This document shows positions 48,073 through 57,756 of a stretch of 64,000 nucleotides of DNA, piece by piece (position 1 is the first letter of the stretch; every line of letters starts with the position of its first letter). A program made the position numbers and the translations under genes. The stretch is from NCBI RefSeq assembly GCF_900167055.1, contig NZ_FUXP01000003.1, forward strand, positions 62,001 through 126,000, written 5' to 3'. This DNA comes from Lysobacter spongiicola DSM 21749 (GTDB taxonomy: Bacteria > Pseudomonadota > Gammaproteobacteria > Xanthomonadales > Xanthomonadaceae). A model generated the notes under the pieces. The model did not search any database, was not told the DNA's origin, and saw nothing but the letters and a program-made list of their open reading frames with translations.

Positions 48073-49230
48073 ATGAAATACCTGCACCTGATCTGGGCCG
48101 CGTTGTTCCGCAGCAAGACGCGCACGCTGCTCACGCTGCTGTCGGTAGTGGCGGCCTTCCTGCTGTTCGGCATGCTCGACTCGGTCCGCGTCGCGTTCAA
48201 CTCCGGCGGCGGCGTGGCCGGTGCCGACCGGCTGGTGGTGGCCTCGCGGCTGTCGATCACCCAGACCCTGCCGGCCCGGCTGACCTCGCAGATCGCTGCG
48301 GTGCCCGGGGTCGAGAAGGTGGTGTATGCCAACTGGTTCGGCGGCATCTACCGGGACCCGAAGAACTTCTTCCCGAACTTCGCGATCGGGCCGGACTACT
48401 TCGAGCTGTATCCGGAATACCGCATCGCACCCGAGCAGCTAGAAGCCTTCGGGAACGACCGCACCGGTGCCATCGTCGGCGCCGCGCTGGCCGAGCGCCA
48501 CGGCTGGAAGATCGGCGAGACGATCCCACTGCAGGCGACGATCTTCCCCAAGGACGGCAGCAACGACTGGAGCTTCACCCTCCGGGGCATCTTCGAACTG
48601 GACGATCCCCAGCGCGGCGGCGAGGAAAACCAGCTGATGTTCCACTGGGACTACTTCAACGAGTCCAACGATTACATCAGGGACGAGATCGGCTGGTACA
48701 TGGTCAAGCTGTCCAACATCGACCAGGCCACCCAGGTGGCGCGCGCGATCGATGCGATCTCGGCCAACTCCGACCACGAGACCAAGACCCAGACCGAGCA
48801 GGCGTTCAACCAGGCCTTCATCAAGCAGTTCGCCGATATCGGAATGATCGTCAGCGCGATCATGGGTGCGGTGTTCTTCACCCTGCTGCTGCTGACCGGC
48901 AACACGATGGCGCAGGCGGTGCGCGAGCGGATCCCGGAGCTGGCGGTGCTGAAGACGATCGGGTTCACCAGCCGCAGCGTGCTGATGCTGGTGCTGTCGG
49001 AGTCGGTCCTGCTGGTGGTGCTGGGTGGGCTGCTCGGCCTGGGTATCGCCGCGTTGCTGATGCCCGCGGTGAGTGCGGCCAGTGGGGGCATCGTGCAGTT
49101 GCCCAGCGTGCTGCCGCAGACCTGGTTCGTCGGCCTGGCGCTGATGCTGGCCATCGGCCTGGTGGTGGGCGCCCTGCCGGCGCTGCGGGCGATGCGGCTG
49201 AACATCGTCGATGCACTGGCCGGGCGCTGA
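48073..49230 (+). CDS. MacB-type ABC permease, first of a pair
   Basis: A 385-residue permease with four helices: one at the N-terminus ('RTLLTLLSVVAAFLLFGMLD'), a large periplasmic domain of about 220 residues (MacB_PCD type, 'GADRLVVASRLSITQTLPAR', 'PKNFFPNFAIGPDYFELYPE'), then three C-terminal helices ('IVSAIMGAVFFTLLLLTGNT', 'LVLSESVLLVVLGGLLGLGI', 'WFVGLALMLAIGLVVGALPA'), the FtsX fold. MacB-type permeases transport from the periplasm outward through the adaptor. It is followed 36 bp later by a second permease, so the transporter is probably a heterodimer. Confidence 0.88.
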   Translation: MKYLHLIWAALFRSKTRTLLTLLSVVAAFLLFGMLDSVRVAFNSGGGVAGADRLVVASRLSITQTLPARLTSQIAAVPGVEKVVYANWFGGIYRDPKNFFPNFAIGPDYFELYPEYRIAPEQLEAFGNDRTGAIVGAALAERHGWKIGETIPLQATIFPKDGSNDWSFTLRGIFELDDPQRGGEENQLMFHWDYFNESNDYIRDEIGWYMVKLSNIDQATQVARAIDAISANSDHETKTQTEQAFNQAFIKQFADIGMIVSAIMGAVFFTLLLLTGNTMAQAVRERIPELAVLKTIGFTSRSVLMLVLSESVLLVVLGGLLGLGIAALLMPAVSAASGGIVQLPSVLPQTWFVGLALMLAIGLVVGALPALRAMRLNIVDALAGR

Positions 49231-49266
49231 GCGCCGCCATTCCCAACACGTAGAGGGATACCGATC

Positions 49267-50580
49267 ATGAAGAAGGCAAGGAAGTGGCTGGCGAACATCG
49301 GCATCGTGCTCGCGCTCGCCGTCGCACTGGCGGGCTGGATCATGTTGCCGTGGCAGGGCGCACTGGCGCTGGTGGTGCTGGTGGCCCTGTGGCTCACGCT
49401 GACCCGCAGCGGACGCCTGGCGATGGCGGCCACCCGGGTCGGGGTGGCCAGCCTGCCGCAACGCTGGGGCGCCTCCTCGGTGATCATCGTCGGGATCGCC
49501 GGCGTGGTTGGCGTGCTGGTGGCGATGCTGGCGATGGGCGAGGGCTTCGCCGAGACGCTGGGGCGCACCGGGAGCGATGACAGCGCGATCATATTGCGCG
49601 GTGGCGCCCAGGCCGAGACCAACTCGGTGATCAGCCGTGACCAGGTGCCATTGATCTCCGCACTGCCTGGTATCGCCCGTGGCAGCGACAACCGCGCACT
49701 GCTGTCGCCCGAACTGTCCCAGGTGGTGAACCTGACCGGCAAGGCCGACGGCACCGACGTCAACGCGCAGCTGCGCGGCGTCGGGCCGATGGCCTGGGAG
49801 GTCCGCCCGCAGGTCGAGCTGGTGGAGGGTCGACGCTTCGAGCCGGGCCTTCGCGAGTTGATCGTAGGCTCCGGCGCGCACCAGCAGTTCGAGGGGCTTG
49901 AGGTCGGCAGCACGATCAACATCGGCAACCAGCAGTGGGCGGTGGTGGGCCGGTTCGAAAGCGGCGACTCGCACGATTCCGAACTGTGGGCCGATGCGGA
50001 GGTCGTCGCCAACACCTACAACCGCTCGGCCTACCAGTCGGTGACCGCCCGCCTCGCACCCGACGGGCTGCAACAGCTCAAGGCGGCAATGGCGGCCGAC
50101 CCGCGGCTGAAGCTCGACGTGGAGACCACCCGCAGCTACTACTCCAAGCAGTCGGCCGGCCTGACCAAGCTGATCAAGGTGCTGGGCACGGTGATCGGCG
50201 CGATCATGGCGATTGGTGCGGTCTTCGGGGCCCTCAACACCATGTATGCCGCCGTGGCCGGCCGGGCCGGCGAGATCGCGACCATGCGGGCGATCGGTTT
50301 CCGTGGGCTGCCAGTGGTCGTGGCGATCATGCTGGAAACGATGTTGCTGGCGCTGCTCGGCGGAATCCTCGGCGCCGCCGTCGCCTGGCTGGGGTTCAAC
50401 GGTTACACCGTATCGACCCTGGGCAGCAATTTCAGCCAGGTGGTGTTCTCGTTCCGGGTCTCGCCCGAGCTGTTGTGGAGCGGCCTGAAGTGGGCCCTGG
50501 GCATCGGCCTGGTCGGCGGCCTGTTCCCCGCGCTGCGGGCGGCGCGCATGCCGGTGACGGACGCGTTGCGGGGCGCCTGA
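49267..50580 (+). CDS. MacB-type ABC permease, second of a pair
   Basis: A 437-residue permease paralogous to the upstream one. It has two N-terminal hydrophobic segments ('ANIGIVLALAVALAGWIMLP', 'GALALVVLVALWLTLTRSGR'), then another helix ('VIIVGIAGVVGVLVAMLAMG') before a periplasmic domain, and the three FtsX helices at the end ('VIGAIMAIGAVFGALNTMYA', 'VAIMLETMLLALLGGILGAA', 'LKWALGIGLVGGLFPALRAA'), so it carries an extra N-terminal membrane hairpin that the first permease lacks. It ends the operon 11 bp before a GC hairpin and 44 bp before the second palindromic repeat. Confidence 0.88.
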   Translation: MKKARKWLANIGIVLALAVALAGWIMLPWQGALALVVLVALWLTLTRSGRLAMAATRVGVASLPQRWGASSVIIVGIAGVVGVLVAMLAMGEGFAETLGRTGSDDSAIILRGGAQAETNSVISRDQVPLISALPGIARGSDNRALLSPELSQVVNLTGKADGTDVNAQLRGVGPMAWEVRPQVELVEGRRFEPGLRELIVGSGAHQQFEGLEVGSTINIGNQQWAVVGRFESGDSHDSELWADAEVVANTYNRSAYQSVTARLAPDGLQQLKAAMAADPRLKLDVETTRSYYSKQSAGLTKLIKVLGTVIGAIMAIGAVFGALNTMYAAVAGRAGEIATMRAIGFRGLPVVVAIMLETMLLALLGGILGAAVAWLGFNGYTVSTLGSNFSQVVFSFRVSPELLWSGLKWALGIGLVGGLFPALRAARMPVTDALRGA

Positions 50581-50591
50581 AGCCGAAAGGT

Positions 50592-50622
50592 ACGGACCGC
50601 AGGCTCGTTTGCTGCGGTCCGT
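50592..50622. other. Perfect 10-bp hairpin after the exporter operon
   Basis: ACGGACCGCA (50592-50601) pairs perfectly with TGCGGTCCGT (50613-50622) around an 11-nt loop. There is no T-run after it, so it is not a classic terminator by itself. It directly abuts the REP-like repeat (starts 50625) and may protect the 3' end of the exporter transcript or work with the repeat. Confidence 0.6.
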
Positions 50623-50624
50623 GA

Positions 50625-50697
50625 TGTAGGAGCGACGTAAGTCGCGACCTGCGCCGGGTCATGCAACTGCGTGGTCGCGACTGACGTCGCTCCTACA
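50625..50697. repeat. REP-like palindromic element, copy 2
   Basis: Arms of 25 nt (50625-50649 beginning tgtaggagcgacgtaagtcg, and 50673-50697 ending gacgtcgctcctaca) differ by one base when reverse-complemented, around a 23-nt centre. It shares nearly all arm bases with copy 1 at 12467-12537, while the centres differ, the pattern of a dispersed mobile or replicating palindrome rather than a fixed operator. Intergenic here, between two convergent transcription units. Confidence 0.88.
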
Positions 50698-50728
50698 GGG
50701 CTGTACGGGGCCGGACGGCACAAAGAAA

Positions 50729-50750
50729 GGGCGCCTTTCGGCGCCCTTTT
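50729..50750. terminator. Bidirectional rho-independent terminator
   Basis: GGGCGCC (50729-50735) pairs with GGCGCCC (50740-50746) with a TTTC loop; TTTT follows on the plus strand and AAAGAAA precedes it, giving a T-rich run on the minus strand. It can serve both the exporter operon (plus) and the protease gene (minus, stop at 50767). Confidence 0.85.
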
Positions 50751-50766
50751 CCGTCTGTGCCGGAAC

Positions 50767-53016
50767 TCAGTCCGCCCAGTGCCCCGCCCGCGTCGAAGCC
50801 GGCAGCACCTGCGCCGACAGTGCGCGGTCATCATCGAGCAGCCGTACCGCGTCGGCCAGGATCGCGGCGGACTCGCGCAGCAGCGGGTCCGGCCGGTCTT
50901 CGGCGGCTTTCTCGCGGGCGGTGTCTTCCAGAATGTCGCGCTCGTTGGCGGTCAGCCCGTCGTCCGACATCGCCAGGGCCAGCGGATCCGGGGCCAGCCC
51001 GAGCTTCTCGCGGATCTCCTGTCGCTGCTTGCGACGCGCCTCGTTGGCTTCCCGCTCACTACGCCGTTCGGCCTCGTTGAGCGACACCCACTCGCGGTCT
51101 GCTTCCTCGCGGAAACGCGCGACGTCCTCCTTCCACCACTGGAACTCCAGGTCGTCGGCGATGCGACGGTCATGCCGGCTCTCCAGCTTGGGCAGGAGTG
51201 GCGCGAAGTTGCCGTAGCGGATGTGCGGAACCTCGGCGATCTTGGTCCAGGGCAGGGCGTTGTCGTAGGTGCTCTCGCCGAACTCGGTGGCATCCACCGA
51301 AGCCGGGAAGCTGATGTCCGGCACGACGCCCTTGTTCTGGGTCGACCCACCACTGACCCGGAAGAACTGCGCGACGGTCAGCTTCACCTGGCCGAAGCGC
51401 TCCTCCTCGTTGGCCGGCCAGCGATCCAGGTCCACCAGGTTCTGCACGGTGCCCTTGCCGAAGGTGTTCTCGCCGATGACCAGGCCACGCCCGTAATCCT
51501 GGATCGCGCCGGCGAAGATCTCCGATGCCGAGGCCGAGCCACGGTTCACCAGGACCGCCAGCGGACCATCCCAGGCCACGCCGGTATCGGCATCACCCTC
51601 GACGCTCACGCGCCCGCCGGACTCACGGACCTGCACCACCGGCCCCTGGTCCACGAACAGGCCGGTGAGTTCGATCGCCTCGTTGAGCGAGCCGCCACCG
51701 TTGTTGCGCAGGTCCAGCACCACGCCGTCGACGTCCTGCTCGCGCAGCTCGCCAAGCAGCCGCGCCACATCGCGCGTCGCCGATGCGTAGTCCGGCCGGT
51801 TCTGCCGCCGGCCTTCGAAATCCAGGTAGAACCCCGGCAGCTCGATCACGCCGATACGCTTTTCAGCCTCGCCGGCACCGGGGATGGTCATGATCTCCGA
51901 CTTGGCGGCCTGGTCCTCCAGCCGCACCTTGTCGCGCGTGATCACCACCCGGACCGGCTCGCTGTCCAGCCCGGCTTCCGCCGGCACGACATCGAGCCGC
52001 ACCTTGGAACCCTTCGGCCCGCGGATCTTCTCGACCACGTTGTCGATGCGCCAGCCGATCACGTCCTCCATCGGGCCGCTGGTGTCCTGGCCCACGGCCA
52101 CGACGCGGTCACCCGGCGCCAGGATCATGGTCTTGTCGGCCGGGCCGCCCGGCACGATCTCGCGGATGGCCACCATGTCGTCCTGCTTCTGCAGCACGGC
52201 ACCGATGCCCTCGAGCGACAGCGACATCGACAGGTTGAAGTTCTCGGCCGAACGTGGGGTGAAGTAGCTGGTGTGCGGATCGATCACGCCCGCGTAGCTG
52301 TTGAGGAAGGTCTGGAACACGTCCTGGCCTTCCAGCTCGGCCACGTTCTCGGCAAGGTTGGCGTAGCGCTTGTCCAGCGTCTCGCGGATCTTGTCCGGGT
52401 TCTTGCCGGCCAGCTTCAGCCGCAGCCAGTCGTTGCGTACCGACTGGGTCCACAGCTCGTCCAGCTCCGCGGTGTCCGCGGGCCACGGGGCGTCTTCACG
52501 ATCGTAGTGGTAGCGCCCGTCGCCGGTGAAATCGAAGATGTCCTGCTTCAGCAGCGCGCGGGCATGTTCCACCCGCTCGTTCACGCGCTGCCGGTAGGTG
52601 GCGAACATGGCGTAGGCCGGCTCCAGCTCACCGCTGCGGATCGCATCGTCGAGCAGGAGCTCGTAACGATCGAAGCGCGCGATGTCGGAAGCGGTGAAGA
52701 ACTGCTTGCCTCCGTCCAGCGCCTCCAGGTACCGCTCGTACATCTGGGCGGAAAGTACGTCATCCAGCGGTTGCGGGCGATACGCGTAGCGGCTGTCGGA
52801 GAGCAGGCCGTAGACCAGCTTCGCAGCGGTGGTCTGGTCTTCGGTCGGGCCGGACGGCAGCTCGGCGACCGTGCGCTCGACCGGTGCCTCCTGCGACGTC
52901 TCGATGGTGGCGGACGCACCGCCGCCGACCGACGGGGGCAACCCGTTGTCGGCCCGCGCAAGCAGTGCCAGCGGGGCGGTCAGCAGGAACGCAAGCAGGG
53001 GGGTCTTGGCATTCAT
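50767..53016 (-). CDS. prc: Tail-specific (carboxy-terminal processing) protease Prc
   Basis: A 749-residue periplasmic protease that trims C-termini and limits peptidoglycan endopeptidases such as MepS. It has an export signal ('TPLLAFLLTAPLALLARADN'), a helical N-terminal domain, a PDZ domain ('SLEGIGAVLQKQDDMVAIRE', 'IVPGGPADKTMILAPGDRVV') and the S41 core with 'VDGVVLDLRNNGGGSLNEAI', Ser in 'VLVNRGSASASEIFAGAIQD' and Lys in 'GENTFGKGTVQNL'. The length and 'DUF3340'-like C-terminal region mark the Prc (Tsp) type rather than short CtpA. The ATG at 53016 lacks a clear Shine-Dalgarno. The 242-bp gap to lipA carries no gene. Confidence 0.92.
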   Translation of the reverse strand: MNAKTPLLAFLLTAPLALLARADNGLPPSVGGGASATIETSQEAPVERTVAELPSGPTEDQTTAAKLVYGLLSDSRYAYRPQPLDDVLSAQMYERYLEALDGGKQFFTASDIARFDRYELLLDDAIRSGELEPAYAMFATYRQRVNERVEHARALLKQDIFDFTGDGRYHYDREDAPWPADTAELDELWTQSVRNDWLRLKLAGKNPDKIRETLDKRYANLAENVAELEGQDVFQTFLNSYAGVIDPHTSYFTPRSAENFNLSMSLSLEGIGAVLQKQDDMVAIREIVPGGPADKTMILAPGDRVVAVGQDTSGPMEDVIGWRIDNVVEKIRGPKGSKVRLDVVPAEAGLDSEPVRVVITRDKVRLEDQAAKSEIMTIPGAGEAEKRIGVIELPGFYLDFEGRRQNRPDYASATRDVARLLGELREQDVDGVVLDLRNNGGGSLNEAIELTGLFVDQGPVVQVRESGGRVSVEGDADTGVAWDGPLAVLVNRGSASASEIFAGAIQDYGRGLVIGENTFGKGTVQNLVDLDRWPANEEERFGQVKLTVAQFFRVSGGSTQNKGVVPDISFPASVDATEFGESTYDNALPWTKIAEVPHIRYGNFAPLLPKLESRHDRRIADDLEFQWWKEDVARFREEADREWVSLNEAERRSEREANEARRKQRQEIREKLGLAPDPLALAMSDDGLTANERDILEDTAREKAAEDRPDPLLRESAAILADAVRLLDDDRALSAQVLPASTRAGHWAD

Positions 53017-53258
53017 AGGAGATTCTTGGCAGGGGGATGCGCGCAGGCACTCGCGCAGGGTTACAGCAGGATTGGACAATCGACAGTGCCTAAAGTTGCG
53101 GCGCATGTCACCTTCGCCGGCCGCGCAACGCCGCCTCCCCGGCCTTTCCAGAGCCGTTTTCGGGGTAACGGTTCAGCTTGGAGCGTCGATCACGAAACTG
53201 ATCCCACCACGCGCGGCGCGAAGGGGGCGCCAAGACGACACGGATACACCGGCGTCGG

Positions 53259-54278
53259 TCACGCCTCCGCGACCACCCCGGCTTCTGCCGCCGAGCGATC
53301 GGCGTGGTAGGACGACCGCACCAACGGCCCCGACGCGACATGGGTGAAGCCAAGCCCCATTCCGAAGACCTCGAAATGCTTGTACTCCTCCGGCGTCCAG
53401 TAGCGCATCACCGGGTGGTGGTGCGGGCTGGGCTGCAGGTACTGGCCGATGGTGATCATGTCGACGTCGTGCTCGCGCAGGTCGCGCAGGGTCTGCTCCA
53501 CCTGCTCCTGCGTCTCGCCCAGGCCCAGCATGATGCCGGACTTGGTCGCCACCTCCGGGTGCTGCGCCTTGAACTTGCGCAGCAGCGTCAGCGACCACTG
53601 GTAGTCGGCGCCGGGCCGCACGTTGCGGTACAGGTGCGGCACGGTTTCCAGGTTGTGGTTGAACACGTCCGGCGGATCGGTGGCGAGGATGTCCAGCGCG
53701 CGTTCCATCCGTCCCTTGCCGCGGAAGTCCGGCGTCAGGATCTCGATGCGGGTGCCGGGACTGTGTTGGCGGATCGCGGCGATGCAGTCCACGAAGTGCT
53801 GGGCACCGCCGTCGCGCAGGTCGTCGCGGTCGACACTGGTGACCACCACGTACCTCAGGCCCATATCGGCGACGGTCTCGGCCAGCCGCCGCGGCTCATC
53901 CGGATCGGGCGGCCTGGGCCGGCCGTGGGCCACGTCGCAGAAACTGCAGCGGCGGGTGCAGACCTCGCCCAGGATCATGAAGGTGGCGGTGCCGTGGCCG
54001 AAACACTCATGGATGTTCGGGCAACTGGCGTCTTCGCACACCGTCACCAGCCGGTTTTCGCGCAGCTTCGCCTTGAGCTTCTGCACCGCATTGCCGGACG
54101 GAATGCGCACGCGGATCCACGAGGGCTTCCGCAGCACCGGCGCCTCGGCGAACTCCACCGGCGAGCGGCCGATCTTGTCGCCGGCCACCTGCTTCACGCC
54201 CGGCTGGAGGCTGGCAGGGGCCTGCGCGTCGCCACTGACGACCGCGAGCGGTATGGATTTGGTGGCGGATTCGGTCAT
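53259..54278 (-). CDS. lipA: Lipoyl synthase
   Basis: A radical-SAM enzyme that inserts two sulfurs into octanoyl groups to make lipoyl cofactor. The 339-residue protein has both Fe-S clusters: the auxiliary motif '[16 protein letters not shown]' near residue 80 (CX4CX5C) and the radical-SAM motif CTRRCSFC (CX3CX2C) near 107. The C-terminal '[11 protein letters not shown]' contains the RSSYHA signature with the auxiliary-cluster Ser. The ATG at 54278 gives the standard start; a longer frame continues into lipB. It is 22 bp downstream of lipB, so lipB-lipA form one unit. The dehydrogenase E2 at the other end of the window is a natural substrate. Confidence 0.95.
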   Translation of the reverse strand: MTESATKSIPLAVVSGDAQAPASLQPGVKQVAGDKIGRSPVEFAEAPVLRKPSWIRVRIPSGNAVQKLKAKLRENRLVTVCEDASCPNIHECFGHGTATFMILGEVCTRRCSFCDVAHGRPRPPDPDEPRRLAETVADMGLRYVVVTSVDRDDLRDGGAQHFVDCIAAIRQHSPGTRIEILTPDFRGKGRMERALDILATDPPDVFNHNLETVPHLYRNVRPGADYQWSLTLLRKFKAQHPEVATKSGIMLGLGETQEQVEQTLRDLREHDVDMITIGQYLQPSPHHHPVMRYWTPEEYKHFEVFGMGLGFTHVASGPLVRSSYHADRSAAEAGVVAEA

Positions 54279-54300
54279 GGGATGCGTCGCGTGGGAAAGC

Positions 54301-55011
54301 TCAAGGGCGCGCGGACAGGTCCGGCGGCGGTGCCTGCTCGACCGCCAGGCCGAACTGGGAAGCGAGGTGTCCGACCAGTGCCGGCTTGACCGCATCCAGG
54401 CCCGACGGACCGCCCAAGTCTACCATCGAGGTCACCTGCAACCCCGCGAAACCACAGGGATTGATGCGCTGGAAGGGCGACAGGTCCATGTCGATGTTGA
54501 ACGCCAGGCCGTGGAACGTGCAGCCGCGGCGGACCCGGATACCGAGGGCGGCGATCTTGGCACCGGCGACGTAAACCCCGGGGGCACCCTCCCGGCGCAC
54601 CGCCTCGATGTTCCAGTCGCCCAGGGTGTCGATGATCGACTGCTCGATCCTGCAGACGTACTCGCGCACGCCCACCTTCAGCCTTCGCAGGTCCAGCAGC
54701 GGATACAGCACCAGCTGTCCCGGACCGTGGTAGGTGACCTGCCCGCCGCGGTCCACGTTGATCACGGGGATATCCCCCGGCATCAGCACGTGTTCCGGCT
54801 TGCCGGCCTGGCCAAGGGTGAACACCGGGTCGTGCTCGACCAGCCAGAGCTCGTCGGCAGTGGTTTCGTCGCGCGCGTCGGTGAAGGCCTGCATCGCACG
54901 CCAGACCGGCTCGTAGGGCTGGCGCCCGAGGTCGCGCAGGCGCGCCGCCGGCAACACGGGAGCCGGCCGGGACGGCGCCGCGGCCGTGTCGGCGCGGGCT
55001 ACAGCGTCCAC
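54301..55011 (-). CDS. lipB: Lipoyl(octanoyl) transferase
   Basis: Transfers octanoyl from acyl carrier protein to the lipoyl domain of E2 and GcvH. The 236-residue protein shows '[20 protein letters not shown]' near residue 87, the conserved GGxxTyHGPGQ element, catalytic Lys in '[20 protein letters not shown]' and Cys in '[15 protein letters not shown]'. The start is a GTG at 55011 that overlaps the upstream ybeD stop by 13 bp, so the three genes ybeD-lipB-lipA are tightly coupled. The order matches that in many Gammaproteobacteria. Confidence 0.94.
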   Translation of the reverse strand: MDAVARADTAAAPSRPAPVLPAARLRDLGRQPYEPVWRAMQAFTDARDETTADELWLVEHDPVFTLGQAGKPEHVLMPGDIPVINVDRGGQVTYHGPGQLVLYPLLDLRRLKVGVREYVCRIEQSIIDTLGDWNIEAVRREGAPGVYVAGAKIAALGIRVRRGCTFHGLAFNIDMDLSPFQRINPCGFAGLQVTSMVDLGGPSGLDAVKPALVGHLASQFGLAVEQAPPPDLSARP

Positions 55012-55277
55012 TTCACTTCCGGATGCCCGCGCAGCGCTTCGTGCGCCTGGTCGTACTGCTCGCGTGACTGCGCGCGGAAGGAGATGCGGACCGAGACGTA
55101 CCGGCCGTTGGAGGATGGCCTGACGCTCATCCTGTCGCCCAGCACCTCGATGCCGGCATCGCGCAGCAAGGCCGCCAGTTCGTTTTCGAGGTCTTTCCCG
55201 GCCGCCCCCATCGCCGACACCTCGAAGGTACCGGGGAACTGGAAGCCGTGTTCGGGATTATCGGAAGTGATGTCCAT
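54999..55277 (-). CDS. ybeD: YbeD-like DUF493 protein
   Basis: A 92-residue protein of the YbeD/DUF493 family: '[20 protein letters not shown]' at the N-terminus, '[20 protein letters not shown]' and a C-terminal '[12 protein letters not shown]'. The ferredoxin-like fold resembles ACT-type allosteric domains, and the gene sits next to lipB in many genomes; the molecular function is unknown. The ATG at 55277 was chosen (MDITS); a longer frame exists but carries no homology. Its stop lies inside the lipB reading frame. Confidence 0.88.
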   Translation of the reverse strand: MDITSDNPEHGFQFPGTFEVSAMGAAGKDLENELAALLRDAGIEVLGDRMSVRPSSNGRYVSVRISFRAQSREQYDQAHEALRGHPEVKWTL

Positions 55278-55339
55278 CCGCCAATTATGGGACCGCCGCC
55301 GGTGCAACCCAAGCGGCGTCCCACTGCATCAACGATGGC

Positions 55340-56557
55340 TCAGACCGATTCCCACCACATCCAGAACGCGTCCCAGAGCTGCTTGAAGAAACCGCCTTCG
55401 TCGACCGCTTCCAGCGCCACCAGCGGGCGCTGCGCGACCACCTCGTCGCCCAGCATCACCTTGACCGTGCCGATCTCCTGGCCCTGTGCGATCGGCGCGA
55501 CCAGCGTCTGCGGCACGTCCATCATCGGCTTCAGGCGCTCATAGCGGCCACGCGGGACGGTGACCAGCAGCGGTTCGGCGACGCCCAGGCGGACCACGTC
55601 GGCCTCGCCCTTCCAGACCTTGTGTTCGGCGACCACGGCATCGGCGCCGTACAGTTCATGGGTCTCGTGGAAGCGGAAGCCCCAGTTGAGCAGGGCCTGG
55701 CTGTCCTCGGCCCGCTGCTTCTCGGAGGTCGAGCCCAGCACGACCGAGATCAGCCGCTGGTCGCCGCGCTTGGCCGAGGCCATCAGGCAGTAGCCGGCGG
55801 CGGAGGTATGCCCGGTCTTGATGCCGTCCACGCTCTTGTCCCGCCACAGCAACACGTTGCGGTTGGGCTGGGTGATCGTCCCGACGGTGTACTCCTTGAT
55901 GCTGTTGTAGGAGTAAGCCTTCGGGAAGTCCCGCGCCAGGGCCCGGCCGAGCAGCGCCAGGTCGCGCGCGCTGGAGACGTGGCCTTCCGCCGGCAACCCC
56001 GTGGGATTGACGAAATGGCTGTTCTTCATGCCGATCCGGGCCGCGTACTGGTTCATCAGCGCGGCGAAAGCATCGACGCTGCCGGCCACGTGCTGCGCGA
56101 GGGCGATGGCGGCATCGTTGCCCGACTGCACCACCATGCCCTTCTCCATCTCCAGCAGCGGCGCGGTCTGGTTGACTTCGAAACCCGAGTAGCTGCCATC
56201 CGTGCCGGCGCCGCCGGTGCGCCAGGCGTACTCGGTCATCATCACCTGGTCGTCCTCGGCGATCTTGCCGGCGGCCATCTCGGCTGCGATGACGTAACTG
56301 GTCATCACCTTGGTGATGCTGGCCGGCTCCAGCGGCTCGTCGATGTTCTCGCCCGCCAGGACATTGCCACTTGCGGCATCCATCACGATCCATGCTTCGG
56401 CGACCACCTCCGGCGGGGGCGGCACCGGCATCTCGTCGCTGGCCGCGGCCGTCGCGGGCGCGGCAGCGGGCGTCGGCGACTGCGCAAAGGCCAGACCGAC
56501 GGTGAAGGTGGTCAGCGCGGCAAGGCCGAACGCACGAAGGACAACGGGGGCTTTCAT
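55340..56557 (-). CDS. dacC: D-alanyl-D-alanine carboxypeptidase (PBP5/6 family)
   Basis: A 405-residue periplasmic enzyme that removes the terminal D-Ala from peptidoglycan stem peptides, limiting crosslinking. A signal peptide ('LRAFGLAALTTFTVGLAFAQ') precedes a Pro/Ala linker. Active-site motifs are SxxK in 'PASITKVMTSYV' near 79, SGN in 'VVQSGNDAAIAL' near 143 and KTG in 'DGIKTGHTSAAGYCL' near 240. The C-terminal beta domain ends in an amphipathic anchor helix ('FFKQLWDAFWMWWESV'), typical of membrane-associated PBP5/6. It lies 62 bp upstream of ybeD in the same direction, as dacA lies near ybeD in E. coli. Confidence 0.92.
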   Translation of the reverse strand: MKAPVVLRAFGLAALTTFTVGLAFAQSPTPAAAPATAAASDEMPVPPPPEVVAEAWIVMDAASGNVLAGENIDEPLEPASITKVMTSYVIAAEMAAGKIAEDDQVMMTEYAWRTGGAGTDGSYSGFEVNQTAPLLEMEKGMVVQSGNDAAIALAQHVAGSVDAFAALMNQYAARIGMKNSHFVNPTGLPAEGHVSSARDLALLGRALARDFPKAYSYNSIKEYTVGTITQPNRNVLLWRDKSVDGIKTGHTSAAGYCLMASAKRGDQRLISVVLGSTSEKQRAEDSQALLNWGFRFHETHELYGADAVVAEHKVWKGEADVVRLGVAEPLLVTVPRGRYERLKPMMDVPQTLVAPIAQGQEIGTVKVMLGDEVVAQRPLVALEAVDEGGFFKQLWDAFWMWWESV

Positions 56558-56652
56558 CTTTTCTGCTACTCCGGGGCGGCGGTAGGCGCCGTAGGCCAAT
56601 TCAGGCGGTCAATGGAAATCGAGGATGTTTCAACGCGACGGGGCCGGGGCCC

Positions 56653-57756
56653 TCACTCGCGCACGGGCTGCGGCGTACCGAAGCCAAGGCCGGCAATGCG
56701 GCGGGTGAACAGCGGGATGACGGCTTCGTCCACCGGGCCGACGCGCAACCGCCAGAGCGGCCGGCCGTCGGTGCCGCCGTCATGGAGGGTGGCGCCATCG
56801 ATGCCGGCGTTGCGCAGCATCGCCAGCGCGCGGTCGGCGTTGGCACGGGCGGCAAAACTGGCCACCTGCAGCACGACCGAACCGGTGCCGCGGGCAACGG
56901 GCGTTGGTGCGGGCGTCACCGCCACCGGGTTGTCCGCGGAATTTCCAGCGGAGCTCTCCGCGCCCGCTTCAGCAGGCAGCGCCTCCACGAACCGGTCCAG
57001 CGTGCTTGCAGCGGCCGGCGCAGGCGCGATGACAACCGGCGCGGAGGGCGGTGACGCGGGCGACGGCTCAGGCCCGGCCGCGAGCATGGTCGCCTGCTCG
57101 CCGGGCACCAGCGCCTCCACCTCGACCCGGCCGGTCCCGGCCCGGGTGATGCCGAGCTTCACTGCCGCGGCGTAGCTCAGGTCGATGATGCGGCCCTTGT
57201 GGAAGGGCCCGCGGTCGTTCACCCGGACCACGACCGAGCGGCCGTTTTCCAGGTTCGTCACCCGGGCAAAGCTGGGCAGCGGCAAGGTCTTGTGGGCGGC
57301 GGTGAAGGCGTACATGTCGTACACCTCCATGTTGGAGGTGCGGCGGCCGTGGAACTTCTTGCCGTAGTACGAGGCAAGGCCCTGCTCGACGTAGCCCTCG
57401 GCGCGATCGAGCACCTTGTAGCTTTTCCCCAGGACACTGTAGGTGGGGCGGTTGCCATAGCGCGATGGCGGCTCGGCGACCACCTGCGGCTCGGGGATCA
57501 GGGAGACGTCGATGTCCTCCGCCGGCGCCGAATCCGCGATATGTGGGGCATACAGGCCGCCAGCAGTGTAGTCACCCCGCTTTCGGGGATCTTCCTGCGC
57601 CGGCGGGTAGGGCGAACGCTTGGCCACCTTGCTGCCTGGAGCGCCGACTGCCGGCGCTCCGCTTGCGTCGGGACCGGTCTTCTTCGGCGCACCGGCGCAG
57701 CCTGCGAGGGCCAGCAGGCAAGCCAGCGCCGCCAGGGCCGCCCGCGCCCGCTTCAT
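56653..57756 (-). CDS. rlpA: Septal-ring lytic transglycosylase RlpA with SPOR domain
   Basis: A 367-residue lipoprotein ('LACLLALAGC') that cleaves denuded glycan strands at the division site. The double-psi beta-barrel follows 'EGYVEQGLASYYGKKFHGRR' with catalytic residues in the 'LPLPSFARVTNLENGRSVVV' and 'RVNDRGPFHKGRIIDLSYAA' elements. A Pro/Ala linker leads to a SPOR domain ('GSVVLQVASFAARANADRAL') that binds stripped peptidoglycan. Start ATG overlaps the mltB stop (ATGA). RlpA function is best known in Pseudomonas; here it is inferred from the domains. Confidence 0.9.
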   Translation of the reverse strand: MKRARAALAALACLLALAGCAGAPKKTGPDASGAPAVGAPGSKVAKRSPYPPAQEDPRKRGDYTAGGLYAPHIADSAPAEDIDVSLIPEPQVVAEPPSRYGNRPTYSVLGKSYKVLDRAEGYVEQGLASYYGKKFHGRRTSNMEVYDMYAFTAAHKTLPLPSFARVTNLENGRSVVVRVNDRGPFHKGRIIDLSYAAAVKLGITRAGTGRVEVEALVPGEQATMLAAGPEPSPASPPSAPVVIAPAPAAASTLDRFVEALPAEAGAESSAGNSADNPVAVTPAPTPVARGTGSVVLQVASFAARANADRALAMLRNAGIDGATLHDGGTDGRPLWRLRVGPVDEAVIPLFTRRIAGLGFGTPQPVRE

